Positions 34,701 through 42,628 are shown, counted from the stretch's first letter. The stretch: DNA of 64,000 bases from Nectonema munidae (GCA_030549495.1 JAUIRK010001040.1:620001-684000); one strand, 5' to 3'. The notes: a model not told the origin generated them from the sequence alone. Program-made: numbers and translations.

Positions 34701-34833
34701 TGTGTCCATCGAAGTGACTATTATACGCCCTGTTGGCGCCATTTTCTTCATTAGTGTTGTTGTTGTTGGCATTAGTATTGGCATTGATCGTGCTATTGCT
34801 TGGGTAGTGATATCGAAGGGAGGATGCAGAATT
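19529..34833 (-). CDS. DYRK4-like: class II DYRK protein kinase, DYRK4-like, eight visible exons
   Basis: Dual-specificity tyrosine-regulated kinases autophosphorylate a Tyr in the activation loop while folding, then phosphorylate Ser/Thr on targets. Eight exons join with consistent phases: 34833-34479, 34310-34171, 30713-30577, 27833-27696, 24687-24464, 23846-23616, 22699-22567 and 19706-19529. They total 1,536 nt, or 511 residues and a stop. The order is: Asn/Ser-rich N-terminus, NAPA/DH-like [39 protein letters not shown] lysine, VEIKLL helix-C Glu, FELLG hinge, CDLKPEN catalytic loop, [18 protein letters not shown] and [15 protein letters not shown], ending [13 protein letters not shown] and [19 protein letters not shown] marks class II, and [15 protein letters not shown] is closest to DYRK4. 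The glycine loop is GQGSFSQV, with Ser for the usual third Gly. The first exon starts at an acceptor, so the start codon lies upstream, unseen. The introns hold SINEs, MITEs and a Tigger. Confidence 0.93.
20430..20520 (+). repeat. tRNA-derived SINE, GGTTCGATCCCGCATC family, copy 1
   Basis: TTTCGATAACTCAAGGTGTT, then a box B-like GGTCCGATTCCCC, then CATCAAGCCTACTTTCCT and AGTTCGATACAAGCG. The same order occurs at 27410, 42501 (minus) and 60355. It lies in the last intron of the DYRK gene, on the strand opposite to it. Confidence 0.65.
20877..21800 (+). mobile_element. Tigger/jerky-type transposase remnant
   Basis: The start [20 protein letters not shown] is a CENPB-N helix-turn-helix opening, followed by GARLSRL and a [14 protein letters not shown] stretch in another frame. 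Later come [18 protein letters not shown] (CENPB DNA-binding part), [21 protein letters not shown] (the 'xxSEKLPLxVIGKSKNP' block of Tigger), NKKAWM and FEISIRNL. The C-terminal third is eroded. At least six frame breaks. It sits within the last DYRK intron, antisense to the gene. An inverted AATCCGACCTG / CAGGTTGGATT pair at about 20625-20664 may belong to its 5' region, but full termini were not found. Confidence 0.7.
21801..22566. other. intron DNA of the DYRK gene, nothing further recognised
   Basis: AT-rich intronic sequence between the Tigger remnant and the next exon. Confidence 0.6.
22567..22699 (-). CDS. DYRK4-like: DYRK exon 7
   Basis: Acceptor AAATGCAG and donor CA|GTGAGT bound 133 nt. 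It encodes [30 protein letters not shown] and [13 protein letters not shown]. The LFLDFLxRCL motif is the conserved helix H region of DYRKs; the Lys-rich stretch corresponds to the variable loop between the MAPK-insert region and that helix. Confidence 0.9.
22700..23615. other. intron DNA with one dispersed repeat
   Basis: AT-rich. Apart from the repeat at 23322-23560 I see no feature. Confidence 0.5.
23322..23560 (+). repeat. dispersed repeat family (AAGTAACTCCATTTTCTG ... GATGTTTGCAATTCC), copy 1
   Basis: It shares two blocks in order with 31363-31580: TAAG[T/C]AACTCCA[T/A]TTTCTG with TTACTTAGCA-like sequence, then TTGGGAAAGGG followed by GATGTTTGCAATTCCAAA and ATTTAGCA. A third copy lies inverted at 40793-40918. 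The family is unknown to me. No target duplications or terminal repeats were identified, so class is open. Confidence 0.6.
23616..23846 (-). CDS. DYRK4-like: DYRK exon 6: activation segment end and lobe C
   Basis: Bounded by TTATAG and A|GTAACT. It encodes (M)[60 protein letters not shown] and [13 protein letters not shown]. It holds the YxY autophosphorylation motif, the APE motif and the WSLGC helix F start. The residue before YTY is Met through the split codon A|TG, where DYRKs usually have Val. Confidence 0.95.
24229..24250. repeat. (ATC)n microsatellite
   Basis: About seven ATC units within a DYRK intron. Confidence 0.9.
24464..24687 (-). CDS. DYRK4-like: DYRK exon 5: catalytic loop and DFG
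   Basis: Acceptor CTGTTTTAG, donor CAAA|GTAAG, 224 nt. It encodes [60 protein letters not shown] and [20 protein letters not shown] is the DYRK form of the HRD loop with the catalytic Asp; IDFGSSC carries the metal-binding Asp. Both are intact. Confidence 0.95.
24690..27409. other. intron DNA, nothing recognised
   Basis: AT-rich. A patch of ordinary composition at about 25440-25560 and GTCGACC-type repeats near 26050 are unassigned. Confidence 0.5.
27410..27540 (+). repeat. tRNA-derived SINE, GGTTCGATCCCGCATC family, copy 2
   Basis: GAGCAAGGTTGGTTAAATAC (box A region), TTGGGTTCGATCCCGCATCA (box B), CTTTCCTCATAGTTCGATGC, then GGTGCAATTGCGCCTTCTCG. It aligns along this length with the inverted copy at 42501-42628. 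It lies about 155 bp downstream (in gene sense) of DYRK exon 4 and antisense to it. Confidence 0.75.
27696..27833 (-). CDS. DYRK4-like: DYRK exon 4: helix C and hinge
   Basis: Acceptor GCTCTTTAG, donor GG|GTTAGA, 138 nt. It encodes [36 protein letters not shown] and [16 protein letters not shown] holds the helix-C Glu that pairs with the catalytic Lys; [14 protein letters not shown] is the DYRK hinge signature. The phases agree with exons 3 and 5. The donor is weak and the exon has no long open frame of its own, so it is easily missed. Confidence 0.93.
27834..30236. other. intron DNA, nothing recognised
   Basis: AT-rich intronic sequence. Two adjacent small palindromes (CCGGTA ... TACCGG at 29540-29559 and GGGTATACCC at 29558-29567) are the only structure noted. 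Confidence 0.5.
30241..30369. mobile_element. piggyBac-type MITE, copy 2 (129 bp, inverted relative to copy 1)
   Basis: TTAA-CCCATTTACGGTCAA on the left and TTGGCCTTAAATGGG-TTAA on the right; the interior is the reverse complement of the 17877 copy with few differences. It lies in a DYRK intron, about 210 bp downstream in gene sense of exon 3. Confidence 0.85.
30577..30713 (-). CDS. DYRK4-like: DYRK exon 3: glycine loop and catalytic Lys
   Basis: Acceptor TTGTTTAG, donor AAA|GTAAGT, 137 nt. It encodes [40 protein letters not shown] and IRKNA. HIAYRYE is the class II boundary motif. The glycine loop reads GQGSFSQV where family members have GKGSFGQV; the VALK lysine is present. Confidence 0.95.
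30720..31362. other. intron DNA, nothing recognised
   Basis: AT-rich, no feature supported. Confidence 0.5.
31363..31580 (+). repeat. dispersed repeat family, copy 2
   Basis: CATAAGCAACTCCAATTTCT with ACGTTGCTAAG, a G-run, then TCCTTGGGAAAGGGAG and GGCGATGTTTGCAATTCCAA. Same order as the copy at 23322, and the same polarity. Confidence 0.6.
31621..31646. repeat. 10-bp perfect palindrome arms with 6-nt spacer
   Basis: GTCTAGACTC, spacer TAGCTC, GAGTCTAGAC. It is followed directly by (AT)n and the MITE at 31662. Cruciform-prone; function unknown. Confidence 0.8.
31662..31879. mobile_element. MITE with TAGAGRTGTATCGGAT inverted repeats (218 bp)
   Basis: The left end TAGAGATGTATCGGAT is inverted as ATCCGATACACCTCTA on the right. 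The interior repeats GGATATC/GCGGAT phrases. The termini suggest a hAT-type non-autonomous element, but the flanks do not show a clear duplication because the left side is an (AT)n run. Confidence 0.65.
31880..33152. other. intron DNA, nothing recognised
   Basis: No exon or repeat family identified. Confidence 0.5.
33153..33412. mobile_element. hAT-type non-autonomous element (260 bp)
   Basis: CAGGGGTTAAACTAGGGACC on the left and GCTTCGTGACCCCTG on the right; GCGGCCCGCAGGCC near the left end and CGGCCCGCTCC near the right are common in hAT MITEs. Flanks CTCTAAAC and CTGTAAAT agree at 6 of 8 bases. Confidence 0.7.
33413..34170. other. intron DNA, nothing recognised
   Basis: AT-rich intronic sequence. 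Confidence 0.5.
34171..34310 (-). CDS. DYRK4-like: DYRK exon 2: DH-like box region
   Basis: Acceptor TTTTTTTTAG, donor GTT|GTAAGC, 140 nt. It encodes [40 protein letters not shown] and SSFYKV. It corresponds to the 'LKxYxxxLTxxExxEIxxYxxIxF' segment before the kinase domain that assists maturation in class II DYRKs. Confidence 0.9.
34479..34833 (-). CDS. DYRK4-like: DYRK exon 1 of those visible: Asn/Ser-rich N-terminal region
   Basis: Acceptor ATTTGTTTCAG is followed by a frame starting [13 protein letters not shown], with an Asn run, a Ser-rich stretch ([16 protein letters not shown]), then [11 protein letters not shown]. The donor is G|GTTTTTT, confirmed because the split codon (GAT) gives LKPQDVIDLYK, matching 'LTPxxVxxxY' of class II DYRKs. 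No start Met is usable here: the acceptor implies at least one further upstream exon. Confidence 0.85.
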
Positions 34834-35151
34834 CTGAAACAAATTTTAAATATTTTTACAAAGATTTCACTTTACTTTTTCAAAATCATTGAGGATCAAC
34901 TATACCAAAATTAGAATCATTTTTGAATCACACTTTCAAATGAGTTATATGCATATTAGTTAATCAATTATTTATTAAGTCCATATGAGTTAGCATATAA
35001 TTAGGAATGATGGAGGACTAAGTAACTGGCACTAATGTTTCTCAACAGCTGGTGGAAGAGAATTCAATAGTTTCTAGAAGGGAAGGAAAAATCAGAAAGC
35101 AGAAACCGGCAGACTCTAACTGAGGAGATCAAAATAGATTCAATTAAACCA
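34834..35151. other. intron or upstream DNA, nothing recognised
   Basis: Expected to be intron upstream of the first visible DYRK exon. Confidence 0.5.
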
Positions 35152-35330
35152 GGGGATTCTTAACCTTTTTTCTGTCATGGACCCCTTTAACAAGTTGATT
35201 AAAGCTATTGACCCGCAAAGATCAGAAGGTTGATGCAATCAGAATTACAAACAAGATAAATTGACTTCATAAAATCTGTGCAGTTGTGGTGGGATTGAAA
35301 GCTTAATAAGATCGGGTAATAATGGTGGTA
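35152..35330. mobile_element. hAT left-end remnant
   Basis: CAGGGGATTCTTAACC followed by TCATGGACCCCTTTAACAAG is typical of the left end of hAT elements. No matching right terminus found; the end coordinate is approximate. Confidence 0.5.
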
Positions 35331-35351
35331 TTGGACAAAAATTTAAAAAGG

Positions 35352-35383
35352 ATGACATGATAATTGTGAAATTATCATGTCAT
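35352..35383. repeat. perfect 14-bp hairpin
   Basis: ATGACATGATAATT, loop GTGA, AATTATCATGTCAT. Confidence 0.85.
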
Positions 35384-35827
35384 AATTTTTGCACTTAAAA
35401 ATATTTTCGGATTTGCTTGAATACGAAAATTGGTAGAAATGAAGAAATAGTATACTACGCTTGAATGATTCGAAATTTTGGAGTTCTTTCCAGCAACTTC
35501 ACTTTGACATTTGTTTTCCCACTGACTTCGAAGATTATTGAAAATTTCGTAATTTGTTGCTTGTTGACTTCTTGGAGCCAGCATTGTCGTCATTTATACG
35601 AAGGCTGAAGATCATCTACCAAACTCCATTTTAATCTAAGATAAAAATTCATTCATTCATTTGTAAGGCCGTGCATTGCGTAAAGTCGTTTGTAAACTTT
35701 GTTTCTATCAAAAAAATTATGTATCCTACTTTTTTTAATTTTTATAAATCTGGTGCTGAAGGTGGCCCATTAAATTAGTGATAAAATAAAGAGGTGAACA
35801 CTAAAATAAACAATTTATTGAGCACTT

Positions 35828-36015
35828 AAAATTTTTAAAGTGTAAATATTCGTCGACAGTCGGATTTTTCAAACACAAAATGATTATGGGTAAGCGGTAA
35901 AGAACTTAACTTTTTTCTTTGTAAGAAGCGAAAAGTTCTATCCCGATTCTTACCCATAATCATTTTGTGTTTGAAAAAGCCGACTGTTGGCAAAAATTTA
36001 CATTTTAAAATTTTT
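35828..36015. repeat. long foldback: 67-bp arms, 54-nt loop
   Basis: The left arm (35828-35894) and right arm (35949-36015) are reverse complements with few mismatches; the inner 33 bp (from TTTTTCAAACACAAAATGAT to GGGTAAG) match perfectly. The loop contains AGAACTTAAC and AAAAGTTCT, itself partly self-pairing. It could be a foldback MITE or the template of a hairpin RNA. Confidence 0.85.
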
Positions 36016-36699
36016 AATTTTTACTTCACTTTTGTCACACGTATCAAGTCAACACTCTTATCCAAAATTCTCTTATCTGGAAACTTCTATATTATATCCA
36101 TATAAAAAATTCAATTTATTTCTAAACCAGGAAAATTTTTTTTGAATCACATTGAGAACAAGCATCCTTAATGTATTTTATGAAGTTAGTTAATAATTCC
36201 TAACATAGAAGTTAGGAACATGTAGAGAGCCGGTGCGCAGGTTGGGGATAGTGGAACGGCCATCACATATGGTGTTTAGCTGCGACATAAGAACGCTTAG
36301 CTTGATGAATAAGCAGCCCCCAACAAACAGCGACGACAACGAGATGGAGTAGTAGATCGGGTGACTTCTTTTTACAAGTTAAAATGCTCCATGTTTGGGA
36401 CGATGTCGTGACAAGGCGAGTAAGGCCAGCCGTAGCTTACAATTACGACGTAGAAGAGAACTGGAGACCTCACCACGTAATATCTCCGAAAATAACCATG
36501 GTAAACTAGAAAACAAGTAAGTTTAAGTAAGTTTATTTAAATAAAATGAAAATATTAATAAGAATGAACAGAGATATAAGGTAATTTTATACTGAATTTT
36601 GATGAAAATATATGTATTCAAAAGAAATGAAGTGTGAAATCTAAAGGTTTATGCAAACCGCTGCAAGATTTCCAACATCAAGTATTATATTTTATATAT
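36016..36699. other. non-coding, one patch of ordinary composition
   Basis: 36225-36480 is noticeably less AT-rich (GAGAGCCGGTGCGCAGGTTG and onward) than its surroundings and may be an old insertion. No family recognised. Confidence 0.4.
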
Positions 36700-37290
36700 T
36701 TGAAAAAAAAACAAAGCAGAAAAGGTTATCTTGGACGTGAGCAAACAAAGCAACCTTTAAGGTTACACCCAGGAATTTCAGAGTACTTGGAAAGATACCA
36801 TAGTTTTAAGCTTCGGAACAGAACTTCCGCTTTCCCCAACAACCATTTGTGGGTCTCATAAAAAGAGACAACTTTTAACCTTATTGATAGTTGAGAAGAA
36901 CTGAGTCTGAACTTGGGCTTGTTAAGAATCAGACTATTTCGGAAGGAGTAAGTGGAATTGAAGGAGTAGGTAATCATCTGTTGGAAAAGACCATGTGGAG
37001 ATTCAAGATTGGAAAGAAGAAAGATACCCAGTTTCTGCTTGTAAAGTTTTTCAATTTTGAGAAGATTAAGTTGTAAAAAAATTGGATTGGTGTGTGCGTT
37101 AGCATTTGCAGTTGTAACCAGTCTAATTGATTTGTTCACCTTCAATTCAGTGACAAACACTGGCACACGATGGTTGCCCATGTCCAAATGGATACGTCAC
37201 TTTGATCATGATGATGAGTTTCACCCCAATGTTCATATAATGAAAAATTCCACCAAAGTATTTTTATGGAGGATTCCCTTATAGTTGTTT
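36700..37290 (+). pseudogene. unrecognised gene-like stretch, probably broken
   Basis: Composition is protein-like over about 590 bp. On the plus strand one frame reads GYLGREQTKQPLRLHPGISE and YLERYHSFKLRN up to a stop near 36861. After about 200 bp of mixed frames comes RRLSCKKIGLVCALAFAVVT, SLIDLFTFNSVTNTGTRWLP and MSKWIRHFDHDDEFHPN, ending near 37284; the middle part resembles a hydrophobic membrane or signal segment. The minus strand also has a 153-codon open frame over 36726-37187. I cannot name the family or decide the true strand with certainty. Confidence 0.3.
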
Positions 37291-38191
37291 TTGTTTACAT
37301 AAAAATAATTTTTTTTAAACTAAAAAGAACACACATCAAATTCATTCAAAAAATTAAATAAAAATATGATCATAAATTTATAAATTAAATTGCTAATTTA
37401 ACTAATAAAGGAATAATATTTACTCCGATTTGAAGATTCATTTTTAAAAGTTACTTTCTTGAAATTACCCAATATATGAAAGAGAAGCAAGGATTCTCTT
37501 AAACTTCCGATCGGATTGTGTGATTACGCTTCTAGTAAAAGAGGGAAAATAGAGGAATTCCCCTATATATGGCATTCATATTGTAGGAAAGCTAAAATTT
37601 GGACCAAGTAACTTGCAAAAATATTTTTTCAAGAAATTTTTCTTAGTTTGTGCAAGAATTCTAGTGTACAGAGTATAATGAGTGCAACAACTCTTTTCAA
37701 TGCAGATCAAAAAGAGTTTCGTTATATAAGATATCATTTATTTTTCTTCTTCTGAAATAAATAAATTGAAGAAAAATCATTTTTCTAAAAATCCAGAAGA
37801 GCTTCAATCAAGAAACGAAAATGATCAATGCTTTCTTTTCTCAAAGGGAAGGACAAAAAAAACTTTTAGTGCTGGTCTTTTTCCAGTTTCTTATAAAAAT
37901 AGCGTTTACAAGGGATGTACCAGATATCCGAAATCCGGCCTTACTTTAGATTCTACCGGATAACTAATATTAAATTACTATTATTTTGAGCAATAGCCCA
38001 AAGATATAATTTTTTATAAAACTATGTTTAACTTGATTACAATTATGGAGAAATTAAAAATAACATTTATAAATAAAAAGATAACTAGAAAATTTTTTCT
38101 ATTGTTCTAAAAATATTTGGATAAAAATTTTAAAACTTTCATATCAAGTATTTTTTTATCAAAGTGCTTACCAATTCAAAATAAATATGTA
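37291..38191. other. intergenic DNA, nothing recognised
   Basis: AT-rich, no supported feature. Confidence 0.5.
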
Positions 38192-38470
38192 CAGGGAATA
38201 ACCCATAGGGTTAGCGGGGCTATATGCAAAATGGATTGCGCGGCACCCAGTGTGGGTAAAAAAAAAGATTAAAAGTGAGAAATAAGATTTTGAAAAAAAG
38301 AAAAGGGATTTGTTTTATTACTTTTTCATTAACACAAAATGACGATCAAAGTAACTTTACTTTGCGAACCTTGCGTTTAGCGAAATCATACAATATATCA
38401 TCAAACTGAAAAATGAGAAGGGCGGGGCCCACTCCGGCCGCATAGGTAGCAGTGGCTAAGGGCGGCCATG
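38192..38470. mobile_element. hAT-type MITE, same family as 18644, inverted (279 bp)
   Basis: It starts CAGGGAATAACCC and ends GGCTAAGGGCGGCCATG. The core GGGATTTGTTTTATTACTTT through GTAACTTTACTTTGCGAACC and TTGCGTTTAGCG is the reverse complement of the 18644 element. Flanks AATATGTA and AATATATA agree at 7 of 8 bases. Confidence 0.75.
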
Positions 38471-38680
38471 AATATATACTTCAAATGTTCTTGAAAATAA
38501 AAAAATGTATTAAAGTTTTTTTCTAAATCAATTCATTTTAAATTCTCAATTTCTAAATTTCTTACTTGTTCACTCAAATTTTAAATATATTTAAAATTAT
38601 ATTATTTTATTTTAAATAAATAAAATCAAACTACTAGGAAAATAAATGATGTCTTTTTATTTGATATAATAGCATTTTTT

Positions 38681-38754
38681 GAGCCTCATGGTTGTTAGGG
38701 TGTACCTCTCAGCTTAACAGTTGAAGGTCAGAGGTTCGATCCCCAAGGCTCCCA
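38681..38754 (+). ncRNA. tRNA-like sequence (SINE head or tRNA pseudogene), copy 1
   Basis: 74 nt with GAGCCTC at the start and AAGGCTC at the end (6 of 7 acceptor-like pairs), a TTAGGGTGTACC region in place of box A, a TCAGC-TTAACA-GTTGA anticodon-like hairpin with a 6-nt loop, and box B GGTTCGATCCC. The T stem does not pair well, so it is not a functional tRNA by eye. It is followed by an A-rich tract. Confidence 0.55.
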
Positions 38755-38756
38755 AT

Positions 38757-38905
38757 TCTAAAAAAAAAAAAAAATTAAAAAAAATTTTTATAATTATTTT
38801 TATTTTTTTAAAACCTCCTTCCCCCCTTTTTAAAACCTTTTTTTTTTTAACATGTTTTAAAAAAAAAAAAAAAAAAAAAAAAATAATTTTTTTTTTTTTT
38901 TTTAA
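38757..38905. repeat. A- and T-rich low-complexity tract
   Basis: Alternating homopolymer runs of A and T with one C-rich patch; any open frame here is meaningless. Confidence 0.9.
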
Positions 38906-40523
38906 GAATTAAAAAAATCTCAAAAAACAAAGTCCTTGCTTTAATAAAAGTATGAACTAAAATTACAAAAATAAAATGATATTGATTTCAAAAATATAAA
39001 TTTAATTTTTCAATTTATTTTATTACAATTTATAATTAAAATAGAAGTATTTAAAAATAAATTACCGTTTGACAAAAACAACTCTTCATAGAGAATATAA
39101 AAAAAGGAGGGAGCGCAAAAAAGGATCAAATTTTAAATTTTTTTCACAAATGATAATAGTTACGTTATAAACCATTTACACCAGTGGCAAAAACATTTTA
39201 AAAACGATAATAAATGCGAAAATGATATAAATTTCCCTTTAACAAATTTGAACTCGCAAAACTTTCAACAGTATTACATATTTTAACTTCTATCCATTAC
39301 GCGGTCAGAAGAAAAATTCTAAAAATTATAATAAAAATATTTCCTCTCTATTAATCTTTAACAGCCAATGTGCCATAAATAGAAACCATACACCCAAGCT
39401 CTTTACCTCATTCTCAAAACTGACATTTTATCCTGGACAATTGATGCCAAGCGAAAAGCACCATTTTCCTGATTACATGCTTTAACAATAAATCCAAGAT
39501 CTACAAGATGCTAAGTCCTTGGATTATGATTTTCAACTAAAAACACTTTCCAAACCCACATAAGTCAGAAATAAAAACTCCTGATTTATAAACCAAACTA
39601 CCTTCAACGAATAAAATATGCAAAGAAGAACATTACATCAAAACTCTTTGCCCTTTCTCTCAGTTCAACACTCGTCTTGACACTCAGATCTCCACACAAT
39701 TCATAGATCCGAAGTTTAAACGTGTTCTAGTGACGTTTAACCACACTTGCTTAGATAAATCTACTAATTCTCTATATGGAAGAAATAATATTTTATCTTA
39801 TATATATATATAGACACAAAACAGAAAAAATTGGTTTATTTGATCAAATATGCTTCAAAAAATAATTGAAGAATCCGTACAAGGTGTACCCCTGGAGGTA
39901 GCAGTAAATTTTCCGATACATGAAAAAATGGCGATTCTCACGATTTCGATTAATAGTAAAAATCAATAATTTTTATCTTTTCAGATCGAATAGAAGATCG
40001 GTGTTGCTTTTGCTCATATAAATATTTGGTGAAGAAAGTAAGCAGACAATTCGCTTTCAAAAATCTCGTGGAAAAGACAAGGTACCCAAGTTTATAAAAA
40101 AAAAAGGAGACAAAAAATTCCAAAACTAAGTACGAAAGGCACCAAATGTTCTGCATAGCGGAAAAAAGATTTGTCACAGAGAAAGTGTCGTTAGTACAAT
40201 GTGCAAGCTAATAAATACAACTAAACATCTAAATTTTGATTTTTTTTTCTTGCCCTTTGCGCTGTTTTTCCTGTCCACTACAGATAGAACCAGGCCAATC
40301 TTTATTCAATGTCGATTATAAGGATTGATAACTTCAATTTCAATTCTCATTCACTTTTTTTAAATCATGTTACAAAAGCTGGATAAATTAAGTTAATTTG
40401 AAAACAGGCATTTGAATATAAAAACTGAATAAAATAATGAAAAACACTGTTTATAAGAATAGAAAAGGTGGTGTTTCATAAATAAGCCAGATGCTATGTT
40501 TGCACAATAATTAATTATTATAC
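38906..40523. other. intergenic DNA, possible hAT remnant at 39640-39800
   Basis: TRLDTQISTQFIDPKFKRVL on the plus strand near 39668-39730 resembles the 'ALDPRFK' block of hAT transposases, and sequence just before it is also less AT-rich. No termini or other blocks are clear. The remainder shows nothing. Confidence 0.3.
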
Positions 40524-40598
40524 GAGCTTTAATGGTTGTTAGGTTGTACCTCTCTCAGCTTAAAAGTTGAAGGTCAGCAGTTCGATCCGCAAAGCTCC
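40524..40598 (+). ncRNA. tRNA-like sequence, copy 2
   Basis: 75 nt aligned end to end with the copy at 38681. Here GAGCTTT pairs perfectly with AAAGCTC. Relative to copy 1, one acceptor pair changes from C-G to T-A on both sides, and the mismatch at the seventh pair is closed. The anticodon-like loop is TTAAAA, and box B is AGTTCGATCCG. Confidence 0.55.
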
Positions 40599-40792
40599 CG
40601 ACTCTTAGAAACAAAAATGACAAAACTGTGACATGTTAGGCATAATGCGAGCATATATAGCCTTACGGCTGAAAGTGCTTTAATATCATCCATTGAACCA
40701 ACATTAATTATATTTTCATCTTCTTTATCCGTGAAAACATGGTGTATATATAAATATAGCTAAGGATCGATGCCTTGAATGATGGTCAAATA

Positions 40793-40918
40793 TGAAGCAA
40801 CTTGCTTTTGGCAACACTCATTCATGCCCCATATGGGATCTTTTGCTAAATTTTTGGAATTCTAAACATCCCCTTCAATTCCCCCTTCCCAACGGATAAG
40901 ACTCATTTTGAGTTGGTT
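40793..40918 (-). repeat. dispersed repeat family, copy 3
   Basis: The reverse complement reads CAACTCAAAATGAGTCTTAT, GTTGGGAAGGGGGAAT, then GGGGATGTTTAGAATTCCAA and AATTTAGC, matching copies at 23322 and 31363. Beyond it the minus strand continues with a GCCAAAAGCAAGTTGCTTC palindromic phrase. Confidence 0.55.
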
Positions 40919-40975
40919 AAATCATTTTTAAAAATACTTGAATAAAATAAAATTTTATAATTTAACCCATTAAGT

Positions 40976-41096
40976 ACCATAGAAATCAGACGATATTCAA
41001 AAAAAACGCAGACGATTTATATTCAAAGTCATTGAAAAAAGCAGACGAAGATGAAATTACTTATGTTCCCAAATGGGAACATTGGGACTTAATGGG
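40976..41096. mobile_element. piggyBac-type MITE, copy 3 (121 bp)
   Basis: TTAA-CCCATTAAGTACC on the left and GGGACTTAATGGG-TTAA on the right; the interior GCAGACGATTTATATTCAAA is shared with copies 1 and 2. This copy has its own terminal variant (GTACC/GGGAC) on both ends. Confidence 0.85.
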
Positions 41097-42500
41097 TTAA
41101 TCAAATATATTATATTCGGAGTATCCACGGGGTTTACTGAATAAAATATAAAATGTGCTTCTTACTATTGGACTTGATGAATTAAAGTATGAAATGAGAT
41201 GGAGAGAGAACAGTTTTGAAAGAGAGTCAAGAAATACTATATACATGTTATTGTCGCACTTCATGCGAAGAAGAGTCAGCAAAGACTATGTTTTCTTTAA
41301 GAATTCATCTATCTTCTGCATATCTTATTGATCAAAGCTGACAGACACATGATAGATGCTGTTGCATTCTTGCAAAGCACATACAGGATAGAAATAAAGG
41401 AGGATATACCATAATGAGTAGTCAGAGTCTAGTAGTGGTGTTGTTGTTGGTATTTCTCACGAACACACGCAAGATGATTACATTTCATGTGTTGCGCGCT
41501 GCTGAGAAGAAGATAAGGAGAGAGAGATATGGAAGATTGTAAAGAGCTTCAGAGAAATGGAGGATGAGAAATGATGAGATGAGAGATGAGCCATGATGAA
41601 TTGGTGATGATGAGAAGGAAAAATTCAGACTTCATATTATTTTTATTATCTCTGTTGAGATAGCAACGCGCTTCCAAATCAACATATGTGTCGGAGACGC
41701 AGAATGAATGCTCTTTATTGTGCATTTCCGTACGTGCGTGCGTGTGCGTGCAAAAAGACACAATCCACTCTCTCATCCCACGATGACCATATGCGTAAAA
41801 TGAACAGCGTAGAGCATGCCGCTGTTCTGACCATAAAGTCTAGCAGCCATGCGTGTCGTTGACATTTCCAGTTTACGTTCTCTCTTGCGTGACCTTTTCG
41901 GAAACACTTGAAGATGATGCTGAAATATGCCTGATTCAAAACCCTTCACCAGGCTAACAATATTTTATCATCATAAAAATGGAATATTTTAATTCTTCCA
42001 AAATTTTGAATATTTTTTAAAGTGTGTACACAGAGTTGTCGGTATATTTTGTTACAAAGAAGATTTCAAAGATGTCAACTTTTAATAATGTACAAAACTA
42101 CAAATATAAGTGCAACAGAATGCAGGTCACTTTGACAATACGGACCCTAATTATCTTCATATTAATTAATACCGCCTTGAGGCGGAATTGTCTCTGAATA
42201 ATTCAACTCTGACTTAAAGGTCTCAAAGTATCGCTTTCGATGTCCCCCAAACAGGATGCTTGTTGCCTCGAAGCATGTTGTAAGTCATTATTAGTTCATC
42301 GGTTAGCTTTTTTTTTATAAAAAAAACTAGTACTCATTCACACTTAAAGTTAACTACTCAAAAACATACATGCTTAAGAAACATTTTGTACTTTTTTTTG
42401 TCCCTTACAAAAAAATAATGGCTGCACAAACTAGAAAAATCATGAAAGGGTTACGTAGAGTAGTTACTGTTAAATTGATTATAACATTTTTTTACCATGG
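41097..42500. other. non-coding DNA with GA/CT-rich, promoter-like patches
   Basis: 41400-41900 has mixed composition with GAGAGAGA, a run of GATGAGA variants and a GTGCGTGCGTGTGCGTG tract. It could be a promoter or 5' UTR region of a gene transcribed leftward, such as the kinase, but I cannot link it by splice sites. Confidence 0.3.
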
Positions 42501-42628
42501 GATGTTCCATCGAGAAGGCACAATTGCGCCGCTTGTATCGAACTATGAGGAAAGCAAGCTTGATGCGGGATCGAACCCAAGACCTTCAGTTATCGAATCC
42601 AGCATCTAACCAACCCTACTCACGCTAA
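42501..42628 (-). repeat. tRNA-derived SINE, GGTTCGATCCCGCATC family, copy 3
   Basis: On the minus strand: GTGAGTAGGGTTGGTTAGAT (box A region), CTTGGGTTCGATCCCGCATC (box B), CTTTCCTCATAGTTCGATAC and GCGCAATTGTGCCTTCTCGA. It lies about 20 bp left of the nested transposon cluster. Confidence 0.75.

Noticed and set aside
34521-34784. Second open frame over the N-terminal DYRK exon
   Set aside because: It is out of phase with the splice sites and with the downstream LKPQDVIDLYK junction.
34597-34914. 105-codon open frame on the plus strand
   Set aside because: It is antisense to the Asn/Ser-rich DYRK exon and is explained by that exon's composition.
38681-38754. Functional tRNA gene
   Set aside because: The T stem does not pair, the anticodon-like loop has six bases and a second divergent copy exists; treated as tRNA-like repeat.
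38721-38912. Lys/Phe-rich open frame
   Set aside because: Translation of A and T homopolymers following a tRNA-like repeat.
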